From: Pontibacter sp. FD36
GTDB taxonomy: Bacteria; Bacteroidota; Bacteroidia; Cytophagales; Hymenobacteraceae
Length of the DNA stretch: 64,000 nucleotides
Reading direction: 5' to 3'
Assembly: GCF_015686655.1 (NCBI RefSeq)
Contig: NZ_JADPMP010000002.1
Location: forward strand, 372,001-436,000
The notes beneath the pieces were generated by a model, which saw only the letters and a list, made by a program, of their open reading frames with translations, did not search any database and had not been told where the DNA came from. Below, in pieces: positions 50,891 through 59,452 of the stretch (the stretch's first letter is position 1; every line of letters starts with the position of its first letter). Both the position numbers and the translations under genes were made by a program.

Positions 50891-51508
50891 ATGAAACAGC
50901 AGCCTTTATTCAGAGCCGTCGCCCTTTTGTGCCTGGCACTTTGCTTCTCTTCCTGTGATAAAGAAGAAGAAATTGTACCGGTGGAAATCATCATGCCATT
51001 GCAGGTCGGCAATGAATGGGTATATGACGTGATAGATTACAATACTGATGGCGATATTCTCACCACCAGTTCGTTCAGACGGCAGGTAGTGAAAGATACC
51101 CTGATCAGCAAAACCACCTGGTATATTTTGAGTAATGGCTCGATCGTACGGAATGACAAGGATGGATACGTGTACTATAGAAAGGACGCCAAAGAACAGT
51201 ATATTACTTACCCTAGCCCCGAGATGTCGGGCATCGCTTATGGATACGAGTACCCGAATTATACCTTGTGGATCTACCACAGAAGAACATCAGGCCTTGT
51301 AGCTGTACCGGATTCACCGCATGCGAACCAGGCACTTGAGTTCAGTTTTGAAAGACAGACTTCCCAAAAAGCATCCTCTTCGCTGAGTACGACCTGGGTC
51401 AAAGAATACGTAACGCCTGACATCGGAATGATCCGAACGGACTGGTATTATGCCGACTCCGACAAGTTGATGCGCCGCTATGAACTCAAGAGTTACCGTG
51501 TGAAGTAG
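50891..51508 (+). CDS. Hypothetical lipoprotein
   Basis: 205 residues: signal peptide with lipobox CFSSC (Cys23), an acidic start (DKEEEIVPVE), then an all-beta domain beginning MPLQVGNEWVYDVIDYNTDGDIL. The PLxxGNxWxY opening is common to a group of uncharacterised Bacteroidota lipoproteins with beta-sandwich folds. No catalytic motif is evident. It has its own downstream hairpin and is not clearly in an operon. Confidence 0.75.
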   Translation: MKQQPLFRAVALLCLALCFSSCDKEEEIVPVEIIMPLQVGNEWVYDVIDYNTDGDILTTSSFRRQVVKDTLISKTTWYILSNGSIVRNDKDGYVYYRKDAKEQYITYPSPEMSGIAYGYEYPNYTLWIYHRRTSGLVAVPDSPHANQALEFSFERQTSQKASSSLSTTWVKEYVTPDIGMIRTDWYYADSDKLMRRYELKSYRVK

Positions 51509-51562
51509 AGAAGTGCGGAGTCGCATTTAAAATGAATCAAAAATAATGAAGTAAAAAATACG

Positions 51563-51615
51563 AAGTCCCGTATATAGAGCCTCCGATATTATGCGTTGAT
51601 CTTGAAACGGGACTT
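51563..51615 (+). terminator. Long-loop hairpin after the lipoprotein gene
   Basis: AAGTCCCGT (51563-51571) pairs with ACGGGACTT (51607-51615), followed by T residues; the 35-base loop is unusually long. Confidence 0.5.
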
Positions 51616-51656
51616 TTATACTTCATACATTTTTAGTAATATCGGATTCTTAACAC

Positions 51657-52754
51657 ATGCCGATAAATTTGATTGCATTGCGTACCTCTATTATCACCCT
51701 TCTATTATTATTATCCTCTTTAGCCGTTTTCGGTCAAAGCTCTAACCTGCAGGTAGTAGCGATGCCCGGCGACGGAATCTATACCTTATTGCGCCGCCAC
51801 GGGCTCAATCCTTCCGAGCATCTTCAGAAGTTTGTGGAGATGAATAAGGAGCGATTTGGCAAAGACAACGGCCTGATTGCCGGCAAAGAGTACACCTTGC
51901 CTGAGGGTGCTACTTCAGCCGAAAACAACGCCGTGGCCAGCGACAATACACGTGTCGCCACTGAAACCAGTAAAGCACGAAGCGATGTAAGTGCCGCCCC
52001 AGCCAAGGTAGCTGCCCGGGTAATTGAAATGCCTTTGTTCGGGGAGAAGTATTCCCGTGTGGAAGTAAAGTCGAGCAAGCTACAGGGAGCGGTGTATTAC
52101 CTCAGCTCCGGGCATGGCGGACCTGACCCGGGTGCCGTGGGCAAGTATGGCAGCCATGATCTCGCGGAAGATGAATATGCCTATGACGTAACCATACGCC
52201 TGGCGCGGGTACTGATGGAGCATGGTGCTACTGTGTATATGATCGTGCAGGACCCGGACAACGGCATACGTGACGAAGGAATTCTGAAAATGGACCGGAA
52301 TGAGGTGGTTTACCCAAACAAACCAATCCCACTCAACCACAGTGCGCGCCTGCGTCAGCGAACCAATGCGGTAAACAGCTTATACCTGAAACACAAGGGC
52401 GCCTACCAGCGCATGCTGGCCATTCACGTCGATAGCCGCAGTGAAAGCCAGAACATCGATGTATTCTTCTATCATCACGAAAACAGCAAGGATGGGGAGC
52501 AATTGGCAAAGAACATTCACCAGACTTTCACGAACAAATACAGACGCTACCAGCCTAACCGCGACTACTCTGGAAATGTATCACAGCGCAGTAGCCTGTA
52601 CGTGATTAAATACAGTCACCCCCCAACCGTATTTATTGAGCTCGGTAACATCCGCAATGTAAAAGATCAACGACGTTTTGTGATTCCGGATAACCGCCAG
52701 GCCCTTGCCAACTGGATCTATGAAGGCCTGCTAAGCGACTATTCACCCGAATAA
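51657..52754 (+). CDS. N-acetylmuramoyl-L-alanine amidase with LysM-like domain
   Basis: A 365-residue secreted peptidoglycan amidase. A signal peptide (to VFGQ, about 24) is followed by a LysM-like segment (GDGIYTLLRRHGLNPSEHLQKF..., about 37-82), a linker, and an Amidase_3 domain with the zinc ligands and catalytic residues in SSGHGGPDPGA (His), AEDEYAYD (Glu), LAIHVDSRS (His) and VFIELGNI (Glu). All four are present, so it should be active in cleaving the stem peptide during cell division or turnover. Its last eight codons form one arm of a 25-bp perfect inverted repeat with the downstream sequence. Confidence 0.92.
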   Translation: MPINLIALRTSIITLLLLLSSLAVFGQSSNLQVVAMPGDGIYTLLRRHGLNPSEHLQKFVEMNKERFGKDNGLIAGKEYTLPEGATSAENNAVASDNTRVATETSKARSDVSAAPAKVAARVIEMPLFGEKYSRVEVKSSKLQGAVYYLSSGHGGPDPGAVGKYGSHDLAEDEYAYDVTIRLARVLMEHGATVYMIVQDPDNGIRDEGILKMDRNEVVYPNKPIPLNHSARLRQRTNAVNSLYLKHKGAYQRMLAIHVDSRSESQNIDVFFYHHENSKDGEQLAKNIHQTFTNKYRRYQPNRDYSGNVSQRSSLYVIKYSHPPTVFIELGNIRNVKDQRRFVIPDNRQALANWIYEGLLSDYSPE

Positions 52755-52789
52755 TAAATGCTATTTATTCGGGTGAATAGTCGCTTAGC
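52730..52789. terminator. 25-bp perfect inverted repeat across the amidase stop codon
   Basis: Positions 52730-52754 and 52765-52789 are exact reverse complements (GCTAAGCGACTATTC... on the left), separated by only 10 bases. The left arm includes the final eight codons with the stop. The hairpin is far longer than an ordinary terminator and lacks a clear U-run, so it may serve as an mRNA 3' end stabiliser, a bidirectional terminator, or be a foldback duplication. Confidence 0.85.
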
Positions 52790-52939
52790 CTAAACTGCCT
52801 CTATTAATATCAGGATAATGCTGTATACCGCAAATGCGGATAAGTCTACCCCGTTTTCTCCACTCCATCCTGCATTCCAATCATCTGTTGGCGCTTCATA
52901 TTTCCTGTCCTTTACCACGACCGGAGTAGAGCGCTGCAA
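52790..52939 (-). CDS. Possible small protein or gene remnant
   Basis: A short frame on the minus strand, from a TTG at 52939 to a TAG at 52790 (49 residues). It reads like a real protein: VVVKDRKYEAPTDDWNAGW followed by a hydrophobic end AFAVYSIILILIEAV. There is no ATG; an in-frame TGA lies four codons upstream. It may be the tail of a decayed gene or a small membrane protein with an unusual start. Unrecognised; low confidence. Confidence 0.2.
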   Translation of the reverse strand: MQRSTPVVVKDRKYEAPTDDWNAGWSGENGVDLSAFAVYSIILILIEAV

Positions 52940-53287
52940 GAAATCATTATGTCATAATTCTTTTAGAAAGAAGTGACCTGTATGCACGCATTTATGTCGG
53001 CAACGACAATCTAAGGCATAAGCAAGATTTTGCAAGATGACACCATACAGCAGTGCCTGGCTGCATTAGCCAGCAAGCATGGCATGTTAACTCAAAACTT
53101 ACTTCTGTTCACCAATCTCAGCTGTAAGTTTTGTGCAATTACTTTAATCGATCCGTTGATCGAAAACAGGCTTCTATATCCCAAGAAATACCTATTCTAA
53201 ACAAAAGAGGTCTCCCTTCGTTTATAATTATAGGATTATTACAATGAATTAAGTACAATTAGTCACGAACTTTTAAAGACTACTACT
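52940..53287. other. Intergenic region, nothing recognised
   Basis: About 350 bp upstream of the outer-membrane barrel gene. It is moderately AT-rich, with no coding frame, no clear -7 TAnnTTTG box and no repeat beyond short words. Confidence 0.4.
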
Positions 53288-53884
53288 ATGAAACGAATTT
53301 ATTTACTATCAGCTTTGATTATTTTTTTCTCAACTAATGTCTTTGCGCAAGATGTTGAAGACCTTCCCCGGCCTCAAACATCAGCCCCGGTAGCTAGTGA
53401 TGCTATACAACAGGGAAATTGGCTTGTTGGCGCAAGTGTTGCCAATGTTGGTCACAACTTCAAGTCCAAAACCTTCAGCCTGGATGTAACTCCTAGAGCA
53501 GGCTATTTTATCAGTGATAATGCAGTGATTGGCGCTCAGGCTCAGTTAGGTTTGTCTATCTACAGTGGTGGCGAATCGTTCCGATACGGTGTGACGCCAT
53601 TTGTACGCTACTATTTTCCTGAGGGCGCCTCTCCTACCGGCAGATTTTTTGGTGAAGCCATTGTAGGTATAGCGGGCAGTTCTGAAGAAGACAGTGATGG
53701 AGATTCCGTTTTTTCACGCGTATATGGTATTAGCGGTGGCTATGCGTACTTTGTAGCAAGAAACGTAGCGCTAGAAGGTATGCTTAACCTGGTCCGCAGC
53801 AATGCTAACGTAGACTTTGGAGGATCAGCTACTGGTCTTTCCATTAGTCTCGGCCTTCAGATTTACCTGCCTGCAGGTAATTAA
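53288..53884 (+). CDS. Outer-membrane beta-barrel protein (OmpX/OmpW-like size)
   Basis: 198 residues: signal peptide (to VFAQ, about 21), a short linker, then an eight-stranded barrel pattern of alternating residues (NWLVGASVANVG, SLDVTPRAGYFI, AVIGAQAQLGLSIY, YGVTPFVRYYF, FFGEAIVGIAG, VYGISGGYAYFV, ALEGMLNLV) and a final strand GLSISLGLQIYL. The function is likely a small porin-like or structural barrel; the family is not distinguishable by eye. A terminator follows. Confidence 0.85.
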   Translation: MKRIYLLSALIIFFSTNVFAQDVEDLPRPQTSAPVASDAIQQGNWLVGASVANVGHNFKSKTFSLDVTPRAGYFISDNAVIGAQAQLGLSIYSGGESFRYGVTPFVRYYFPEGASPTGRFFGEAIVGIAGSSEEDSDGDSVFSRVYGISGGYAYFVARNVALEGMLNLVRSNANVDFGGSATGLSISLGLQIYLPAGN

Positions 53885-53903
53885 GTCGCTATATTAAAAA
53901 GTA

Positions 53904-53934
53904 AAGCCCGCTCCAGTTCTCTGGAGCGGGCCTT
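53904..53934 (+). terminator. Terminator of the barrel gene
   Basis: AAGCCCGCTCCAG (53904-53916) pairs with CTGGAGCGGGC(C)TT (53921-53934) with a ttct loop, followed by AATTTTT; it lies between convergent genes. Confidence 0.8.
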
Positions 53935-53961
53935 AATTTTTAAGTCTGACATGACTTATAT

Positions 53962-55221
53962 TTATTGCAGTACTTTCTCAACCAAATGTCTGCTACCGTC
54001 AATTTTATGATGGTAAGGCAATCCCAGTATTTCAGCAATCAGCGGGTATACATCCACGTTTTGGAAAGTATCTACTTTAACGCCTTGCTTGAAAGCAGGT
54101 CCCCAGGCATAAAAGGTAGCGTGCATTTCTTTCACTTTGGTGGCATCATAACCATGCTGTCCAGGGTGAGGCGGACGAGATGAAAAGTGGAACACTTTCG
54201 GTGCATCCGTCAATAGCAGGATATCTCCTACACGGCCATATTTGTCATCCTTTGCTCCATAGTGCAGGTGTTTTGGCATGTTTGATCTTTTGTATACCTG
54301 ATACTCCTTTGCCTCTTTCTTCAGCTTCCGGTAAGTTGGCTTCACGGCTTTCTTATCTTTGGCATGCAACTCCACCACCATGCCGCCACCTGACACCATA
54401 AACTTCGCGGTGTCAATAGCCGCTGGCATAGGTAGCATATTTTTCGTATCCACTTCGAGCATGCCATGGTCTGACACAAACACGTAATTCACCGGCAGCC
54501 CTGTTTTGGCCACCGCCTCAGTCAGCATCTGCATGTGTTTGTCCAGCTCCAGTACAGCCTCTTTTGTCTGAGGTGCATCAGGACCATAGCGGTGACCTGC
54601 ATGGTCTACCTCCGGCAGGTAAAATGTGATCAGGTGCGGACGCTTTTCAGCAGGCAAACTGAGCCAGTCCACTACTGTCTGGATGCGTCGCTCAATGGGC
54701 ATCACCTCACTGTACTGGTAATGATACGTAGGCAGTATACCTTGCACCGGCGCCTCAGAACCTACCCAAAAAAAACTGGCCGCGACCATTTGCTGCTGTT
54801 CTGCCAGTACCCAAAGTGGTGTCCCCCCATACCAGCTGCCATCTTCCACTTTGCTGCGGTCACGCATGCTGTAGTGCTCCTTGCGCTGCGGATCGTAAAA
54901 GTAATTGTTGATCAGTCCGTGGCTGGCCGGGTATAGCCCTGTCACAATAGAATAATGGTTCGGGAAAGTTTTGGAAGGAAAAGCCGGCAGCATGGAAGCC
55001 GCCTCCACTCCTTCTGAACGCTTCGCCTTCAGGAACCTGGCGTCAAACTTATCTGCATAATCATACCTAAAACCGTCGGCCGAAATCAGAATGACGTAAG
55101 GTTTTTCCTGTTGCGCCAGGCTGTTATACCTGTCATGAATGACACGCTGCACCGTGTCTACTTGTGCGAATGCCAGTCCATGCCAGAGCAGGCAAACCAG
55201 CCATACGGAAATCTTTTTCAT
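53962..55221 (-). CDS. Secreted alkaline-phosphatase-superfamily phosphodiesterase (NPP type)
   Basis: A 419-residue secreted enzyme (signal peptide to AFAQ, about 20) of the nucleotide pyrophosphatase/phosphodiesterase branch. Metal and catalytic motifs: LISADGFRYDY (Asp), PAFPSKTFPNHYSIVTGLYPASHG (Thr nucleophile in the SKTFPNH motif), LPEVDHAGHRYGP (Asp and His), VSDHGML (Asp-His) and PGQHGYD (His). The set is complete. NPP enzymes hydrolyse nucleotide or phospholipid diesters; which one is not clear. It is monocistronic, with the MBL RNase gene divergent. Confidence 0.92.
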   Translation of the reverse strand: MKKISVWLVCLLWHGLAFAQVDTVQRVIHDRYNSLAQQEKPYVILISADGFRYDYADKFDARFLKAKRSEGVEAASMLPAFPSKTFPNHYSIVTGLYPASHGLINNYFYDPQRKEHYSMRDRSKVEDGSWYGGTPLWVLAEQQQMVAASFFWVGSEAPVQGILPTYHYQYSEVMPIERRIQTVVDWLSLPAEKRPHLITFYLPEVDHAGHRYGPDAPQTKEAVLELDKHMQMLTEAVAKTGLPVNYVFVSDHGMLEVDTKNMLPMPAAIDTAKFMVSGGGMVVELHAKDKKAVKPTYRKLKKEAKEYQVYKRSNMPKHLHYGAKDDKYGRVGDILLLTDAPKVFHFSSRPPHPGQHGYDATKVKEMHATFYAWGPAFKQGVKVDTFQNVDVYPLIAEILGLPYHHKIDGSRHLVEKVLQ

Positions 55222-55393
55222 GGTGCGAAGATACGCTAAAACCAGTGTAGCTACCAGACCAAGGGCTTTATTTTAATGTTATGACATACAGCCATACCTG
55301 TAAAAAAACCTACCGTAAATTATCAAAAGAGACATTTGTCATTATTCAGCAGTCAAGGTTTGTATACCTTGCCTCACCGTAAAATCAAAACAG

Positions 55394-56773
55394 ATGCTAC
55401 ACGAAATCCCTCCTTTCACACTGACCTTCCTAGGCGGCGCAGGTACGGTTACCGGCTCTAAAATGCTGCTTAAAACAGATAGACACCAGGTGTTAATTGA
55501 CTGCGGTCTGTTTCAGGGGCTCAAACAATTGCGCCTGCTCAACTGGCAGGACCTGCAGTTGAATGTGGAAGAGTTGGATGCCATTATTCTGACACACGGT
55601 CACCTGGACCATTGCGGCTATCTGCCTGTACTAGCAAAGAACGGTTACAATGGCCCCATTTATGCCACCACTCCCACCCGTGACGTAACAGAAATAATAC
55701 TCCGTGACAGTGCCAAGATACAGGAAGAGGACGCCGCGGAAGCGAACCGGAGAGGTTATTCAAAGCATCTTCCCGCCAAGCCCCTGTATACCTCTGAGGA
55801 TGTAGACGTTACGTTGCCACTCTTCGAAACTCACGATGACAATGAGTGGGTGATCATCAACGAAGACTTCAAGTTCTGTTTCCGGAAAAGCGGACATATA
55901 CTGGGTTCCGCCTTTATTGAACTCAAGTGTAAAGGACGCAAAATCGTTTTTTCGGGTGATATCGGTAGACGTCAGCCGCTCTTGATGGACCCACCCACCA
56001 TTATCCGGGAGGCGGATTACCTCGTGCTGGAATCAACCTATGGCGACAGGCTGCACGAGCAGGCTTCGGCTTACGAGGAGCTGCAGGCCTACGTGAACCA
56101 TACCATTGAGAAAGGTGGCGTGCTGGTGATCCCAAGCTTTGCCGTGGAGCGGGCACAAGAGCTGCTGCTTATACTGAATACACTACGAGAAGACCGCAGC
56201 ATACCGCCTATACCTATCTATCTCGACACGCCGATGGGAATTGATGTGACGGAGCTATACCTGCACTATCGTGATTGGCACAGTCTGAGTGATGCGGAGT
56301 GCCGCACCATGATGCATAATGTACACGTGATCCGTGACTTTGAGCAAACGCTGCGTGTGCTCGACAAGCCAGGGCCGAAGATCGTCATTGCCGGCAGTGG
56401 GATGGTAACCGGTGGTCGGGTACTGTACTACCTGCAGCGACTGCTGGATGATGCTAAAAATACAGTGCTATTAGTGGGCTACCAAGCACCCGGCACGCGT
56501 GGAAGCCTGTTGCTGAGCGGTGCTACTGAAATTAAAATGCAAGGCAATTACTATCCGGTGCGAGCCGAGATCCAGCAGATCTCTTCACTTTCAGCGCACG
56601 GCGACCAGGCCGAATTGCTCTGGTGGATTAGCCACCTGAAAGACGCCCCCTTGCAGGTATACCTAAATCACGGGGAAGCACAGGCACTGGAGGCACTTCG
56701 GCTAAAAATAACAGACACCCTGGGCTGGAGCTGCACGATTGCCGAGATGGGCAAGACCTATGAATTACATTAA
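55394..56773 (+). CDS. MBL-fold beta-CASP ribonuclease-like protein
   Basis: A 459-residue cytoplasmic metallo-beta-lactamase-fold protein: the HxHxDH motif in LTHGHLDHCGYL (about 66-77), GHILGSAFIEL, FSGDIGRRQ, a beta-CASP insert with VLVIPSFAVERAQELL and GSGMVTGGRV, and the C-terminal RNA-specificity motif SAHGDQAELL. This is the CPSF73/YSH1-like bacterial class (endo- and possibly 5'-exonuclease on RNA). Two zinc ions are expected. No operon partner is seen. Confidence 0.92.
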   Translation: MLHEIPPFTLTFLGGAGTVTGSKMLLKTDRHQVLIDCGLFQGLKQLRLLNWQDLQLNVEELDAIILTHGHLDHCGYLPVLAKNGYNGPIYATTPTRDVTEIILRDSAKIQEEDAAEANRRGYSKHLPAKPLYTSEDVDVTLPLFETHDDNEWVIINEDFKFCFRKSGHILGSAFIELKCKGRKIVFSGDIGRRQPLLMDPPTIIREADYLVLESTYGDRLHEQASAYEELQAYVNHTIEKGGVLVIPSFAVERAQELLLILNTLREDRSIPPIPIYLDTPMGIDVTELYLHYRDWHSLSDAECRTMMHNVHVIRDFEQTLRVLDKPGPKIVIAGSGMVTGGRVLYYLQRLLDDAKNTVLLVGYQAPGTRGSLLLSGATEIKMQGNYYPVRAEIQQISSLSAHGDQAELLWWISHLKDAPLQVYLNHGEAQALEALRLKITDTLGWSCTIAEMGKTYELH

Positions 56774-56780
56774 AATTTGA

Positions 56781-57242
56781 TCATTTGATAAATAGGCGCT
56801 TGTCAAATGCAAAAGGCTCTGTTTTGATGATGCGCACTTTATGAAAATCAGGGTGGCGTGGGTTTACCAGGTAATTAAATGTGCCCTGTACGGTGGCGGA
56901 GGGAACCTTAAGTATAAGATTCGTACCTTCTGATACGTAACGATCCCCTATCTTCTGGGTGGCATTGCTGTGCGGGAATGATTTCCAGGAAGCTGCCAGG
57001 TCTTTTTCGTGTACTTCCCCTGAAGGAGCATCTTCCGGTAATTCGATTGTAACGAGGTGGTAGTCCTTAGGCACTATACCCAATGGCATATGCACGGCTA
57101 TCTCTACCGTACATAAGGCAATGGATTCGCTCGTATAAAGCACAGCTGTGCCTTTGCTGTTCCAACGGCCACCTGCCAGTTCAGCACCTTTGCCAGACAG
57201 GTCATTGCAATACAGTTTTCTGCTGAGGCGGTATACGATCAT
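56781..57242 (-). CDS. RES domain toxin (type II toxin-antitoxin)
   Basis: A 153-residue RES toxin. RLSRKLYCNDLSGKGAELAGGRWNSKGTAVLYTSESIAL carries the conserved Arg and the GGRWN motif, VEIAVH supplies a conserved Glu, and LVNPRHPDF the C-terminal Ser/His region. Known RES toxins consume NAD+ by phosphorolysis or hydrolysis, or ADP-ribosylate a target; which applies here is not visible. Its ATG overlaps the antitoxin stop by four bases (57239-57242), the usual antitoxin-first order. Confidence 0.92.
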   Translation of the reverse strand: MIVYRLSRKLYCNDLSGKGAELAGGRWNSKGTAVLYTSESIALCTVEIAVHMPLGIVPKDYHLVTIELPEDAPSGEVHEKDLAASWKSFPHSNATQKIGDRYVSEGTNLILKVPSATVQGTFNYLVNPRHPDFHKVRIIKTEPFAFDKRLFIK

Positions 57243-57673
57243 GCCAGCACGCCATGCTCAATTCTGGTCAGTTCGTCGCGAAGCAGCCCAATGCCAAATG
57301 TGCTGTCAAGCAGTTCTTTCGGGCGTATACCTCCCAAGGCTACATTTTTTGCTTCCAGCCAGGCATCAAAGTCTTCTTTCTCTCCGAATACCTCCATCCC
57401 TTTGTTATACACTAAGGTGATCTCCAGGATTTTCTCGGAGTGCAGCGGATCGAACTTGCGCTGTTCTTTTTTGTAGCGCTGAAACGTACGCTCTGACAAG
57501 TGCAGAAACTCCGACCACTCTCCTATGCTAAAGGGAATTTTGTTCGCGATGTTCTGGAAGGTGGCGTACTTTATACCTTCACGCACAGTCGTGATCAGCA
57601 TGAAGACATCCCGGTCATCGATCAGACTGTAGTTGATGCCGCTGTTTATTTTAAATGCTTTGCCCATTGTCAT
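57239..57673 (-). CDS. Xre/MbcA/ParS-type antitoxin (DUF2384)
   Basis: A 144-residue antitoxin: an N-terminal DNA-binding helical domain (ANKIPFSIGEWSEFLHLSERTFQRYKKEQ, about 45-72) and a C-terminal DUF2384 toxin-binding domain (ILEITLVYNKGMEVFGEKEDFDAWLEAKNVALGGIRPKELLDSTFGIGLLRDELTRIEHG). The last segment usually plugs the RES active site. Two in-frame ATGs (57673, 57667) are possible. It overlaps the toxin gene by four bases, so the pair is translationally coupled. CGCAA repeats upstream are a likely autoregulatory operator. Confidence 0.92.
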   Translation of the reverse strand: MTMGKAFKINSGINYSLIDDRDVFMLITTVREGIKYATFQNIANKIPFSIGEWSEFLHLSERTFQRYKKEQRKFDPLHSEKILEITLVYNKGMEVFGEKEDFDAWLEAKNVALGGIRPKELLDSTFGIGLLRDELTRIEHGVLA

Positions 57674-57683
57674 TTCCTTTTCT

Positions 57684-57728
57684 CAAATATACGCAATCTG
57701 TCGCAAAATATACGACAAGTTGCGCAAC
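57684..57728 (-). promoter_or_regulatory. Promoter and operator of the RES-Xre operon
   Basis: TATATTTG on the minus strand (57684-57691) is a perfect -7 box, giving a leader of only a few bases. Above it are three CGCAA words (57692-57696, 57702-57706, 57723-57727), a TGTCG/CGACA inverted pair and the perfect palindrome GTTGCGCAAC (57719-57728). These would place a repressor over the -13 to -50 region, as expected for antitoxin autoregulation. Confidence 0.6.
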
Positions 57729-57791
57729 ATATTTTAAGGCGTTCCTGATCAATCACATGAACATGCTATGTGCAGTCACAGAATAGGGCTA

Positions 57792-57799
57792 TACCTTTG
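57792..57799 (+). promoter_or_regulatory. -7 element of the TPR-OmpA cluster
   Basis: TACCTTTG, a perfect match to TAnnTTTG, 99 bases above the ATG at 57899; predicts a leader of about 95 bases. Confidence 0.5.
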
Positions 57800-57898
57800 T
57801 CTAAATGGATAATAGTGCCAATGTTAGTTTGGGAGCGGAAAGAGAGGCACTAATCCGGGATTCGCATCGTTTGAAGCCAGAACCAAGCTCTATTACCC

Positions 57899-58612
57899 AT
57901 GCGAAGCCACCTGATCGCTTTCGGACTAATTATAACAGGCACCATGGCCGCCTGCACTTCCCAAAATGCCATTACAGAAAACAGGCAGTCTCCCAAGCCT
58001 GAACTGACCCTTAACGACGTTATTCCAGCAAAAAGAAACCTGACACCTGAAGAAAAACAGAAGCAGAAGAAAACTCTGGATACGGATGCGAAGCGCTTCA
58101 AGAACCGTAAGGCAGCATCGGCTTACTATGTGTTTCAGGCTAAGCGCAATTTCAATGAAGAAAAAATAGATTCAGCGAGTCTGCTACTAAACAAAGCCTG
58201 GCTAATGGATAGCACCAACAATGAGGTATACTGGGCTTATGGGCTCGTGTACGGCCAGCAGAAAGTGTATGACAAGGCACTCTTTGTACTCTATCACGCA
58301 CTGGAGAAAGACCAGCATAATCCACGCTTGCTGACTGACCTGGCTACCAGCCATCTGGGTCGTTTTTATGCAGAAAGTAATCCCCAGGACCTGATGCAAA
58401 GCAAGAAGCTGCTGGAAAGTGCCGTGCGCTACTCCCCTAACGCAGCCGACGCCTATTACAAACTCGCTATCAGCCACTACTACCTGCAGGAGTATGGCAA
58501 GGCGTGGGATTATCTGCACAAGAGTATCAGCAAAGACAAAGCTATGGCGGATGCCACCTTCATTGCGGCCCTGCTGGAAAAGCAACAGGATCCTGCAGGC
58601 AAATACGAGTAA
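57899..58612 (+). CDS. TPR-repeat lipoprotein
   Basis: 237 residues: a lipobox (TMAAC, Cys19), a charged linker, then about three to four tetratricopeptide units (ASAYYVFQAKRNFNEEKIDSASLLLNKAWLMD; NEVYWAYGLVYGQQKVYDKALFVLYHALEKD; AADAYYKLAISHYYLQEYGKAWDYLHKSISKD). The TPRs act as protein-binding scaffolds on the periplasmic face. It is a clear paralogue of the next gene: both share FKNRKAAS/FESRKEAS before the repeats, DSTNNEVYWAYGLV/NPDNYNTYWAFGLV, and KAWDYLHKS/EAWDYLHRG at the end. The pair is followed by an OmpA protein. Confidence 0.82.
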   Translation: MRSHLIAFGLIITGTMAACTSQNAITENRQSPKPELTLNDVIPAKRNLTPEEKQKQKKTLDTDAKRFKNRKAASAYYVFQAKRNFNEEKIDSASLLLNKAWLMDSTNNEVYWAYGLVYGQQKVYDKALFVLYHALEKDQHNPRLLTDLATSHLGRFYAESNPQDLMQSKKLLESAVRYSPNAADAYYKLAISHYYLQEYGKAWDYLHKSISKDKAMADATFIAALLEKQQDPAGKYE

Positions 58613-58697
58613 ATGAAAGGACATCATTTGTTATTTCAAGACAGGTGGCGTATTTTTAAACCAAGAAGGATTTACCTCACCTAGTTGATACCATCAC

Positions 58698-59414
58698 ATG
58701 AAAAGAATTTTCCTGGCTGCGGCCACTATTTTACTAAGCGCCTCCATGGCCTTTGCGCAGGAGCAACAACCTGCTTTGCACCCAAAAGTGCTCCCTATGT
58801 TTGGGCAGGTTGCCAAGACGGATGCCCAGCAGAAGGCCGATGAAAAATTCCTCACCAGTTGCGATAAGAACTTCGAGAGCCGCAAGGAGGCCAGTAACTT
58901 TTTCATGGACCGTGGCTGGGAATTCCTGAATGAAGGGCAGGTAGACACGGCCGTTTATCGCTTTAACCTGGCTTGGCTCCTGAACCCAGATAATTATAAT
59001 ACTTACTGGGCTTTCGGTCTGGTAGAAAACAGCCGGGGAAATACACGCGATGCGATTGGAATGTTTGACCGTGCGCTGAAGTACCAGCCAAACAATTCGC
59101 TGTTGCTATCTGATGTGGGAGCAGCCTATCTGCAGCAATTTATTTCTGACAAAAAGAAGAAAAACCTAAAGCAGGCAGCGGCCTTTCTTGACCGCTCTTT
59201 AAAGGCTGACCAGAATAACGCCTTTGCCTTGGCAAACCTTTCACAGGTATATTTCCATAACAAAAAATACGCCGAAGCCTGGGATTACCTGCACCGCGGC
59301 CGTGACCTGAACATGATGTCGCTTGACTACAACTTTCTGTCAGAGCTGATGGCTAAAATGCCGGACCCGAAAGGCATGTTCCGTATTGAAACAGAAGCTG
59401 AAGCCGCTAAATAA
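58698..59414 (+). CDS. Secreted TPR-repeat protein, paralogue of the preceding gene
   Basis: 238 residues: a cleavable signal peptide (to AFAQ, about 21) instead of a lipobox, then TPR units in the same order as its upstream paralogue (NFFMDRGWEFLNEGQVDTAVYRFNLAWLL; YWAFGLVENSRGNTRDAIGMFDRALKY; LANLSQVYFHNKKYAEAWDYLHRGRDL). The tandem copies evidently arose by duplication and then diverged in anchoring: one lipid-linked, one soluble. It lies 85 bases after the first copy and 38 before the OmpA gene. Confidence 0.85.
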   Translation: MKRIFLAAATILLSASMAFAQEQQPALHPKVLPMFGQVAKTDAQQKADEKFLTSCDKNFESRKEASNFFMDRGWEFLNEGQVDTAVYRFNLAWLLNPDNYNTYWAFGLVENSRGNTRDAIGMFDRALKYQPNNSLLLSDVGAAYLQQFISDKKKKNLKQAAAFLDRSLKADQNNAFALANLSQVYFHNKKYAEAWDYLHRGRDLNMMSLDYNFLSELMAKMPDPKGMFRIETEAEAAK

Positions 59415-59452
59415 ACACAACACGTAAGCACCATCCATCCTTAAAGATTGAC

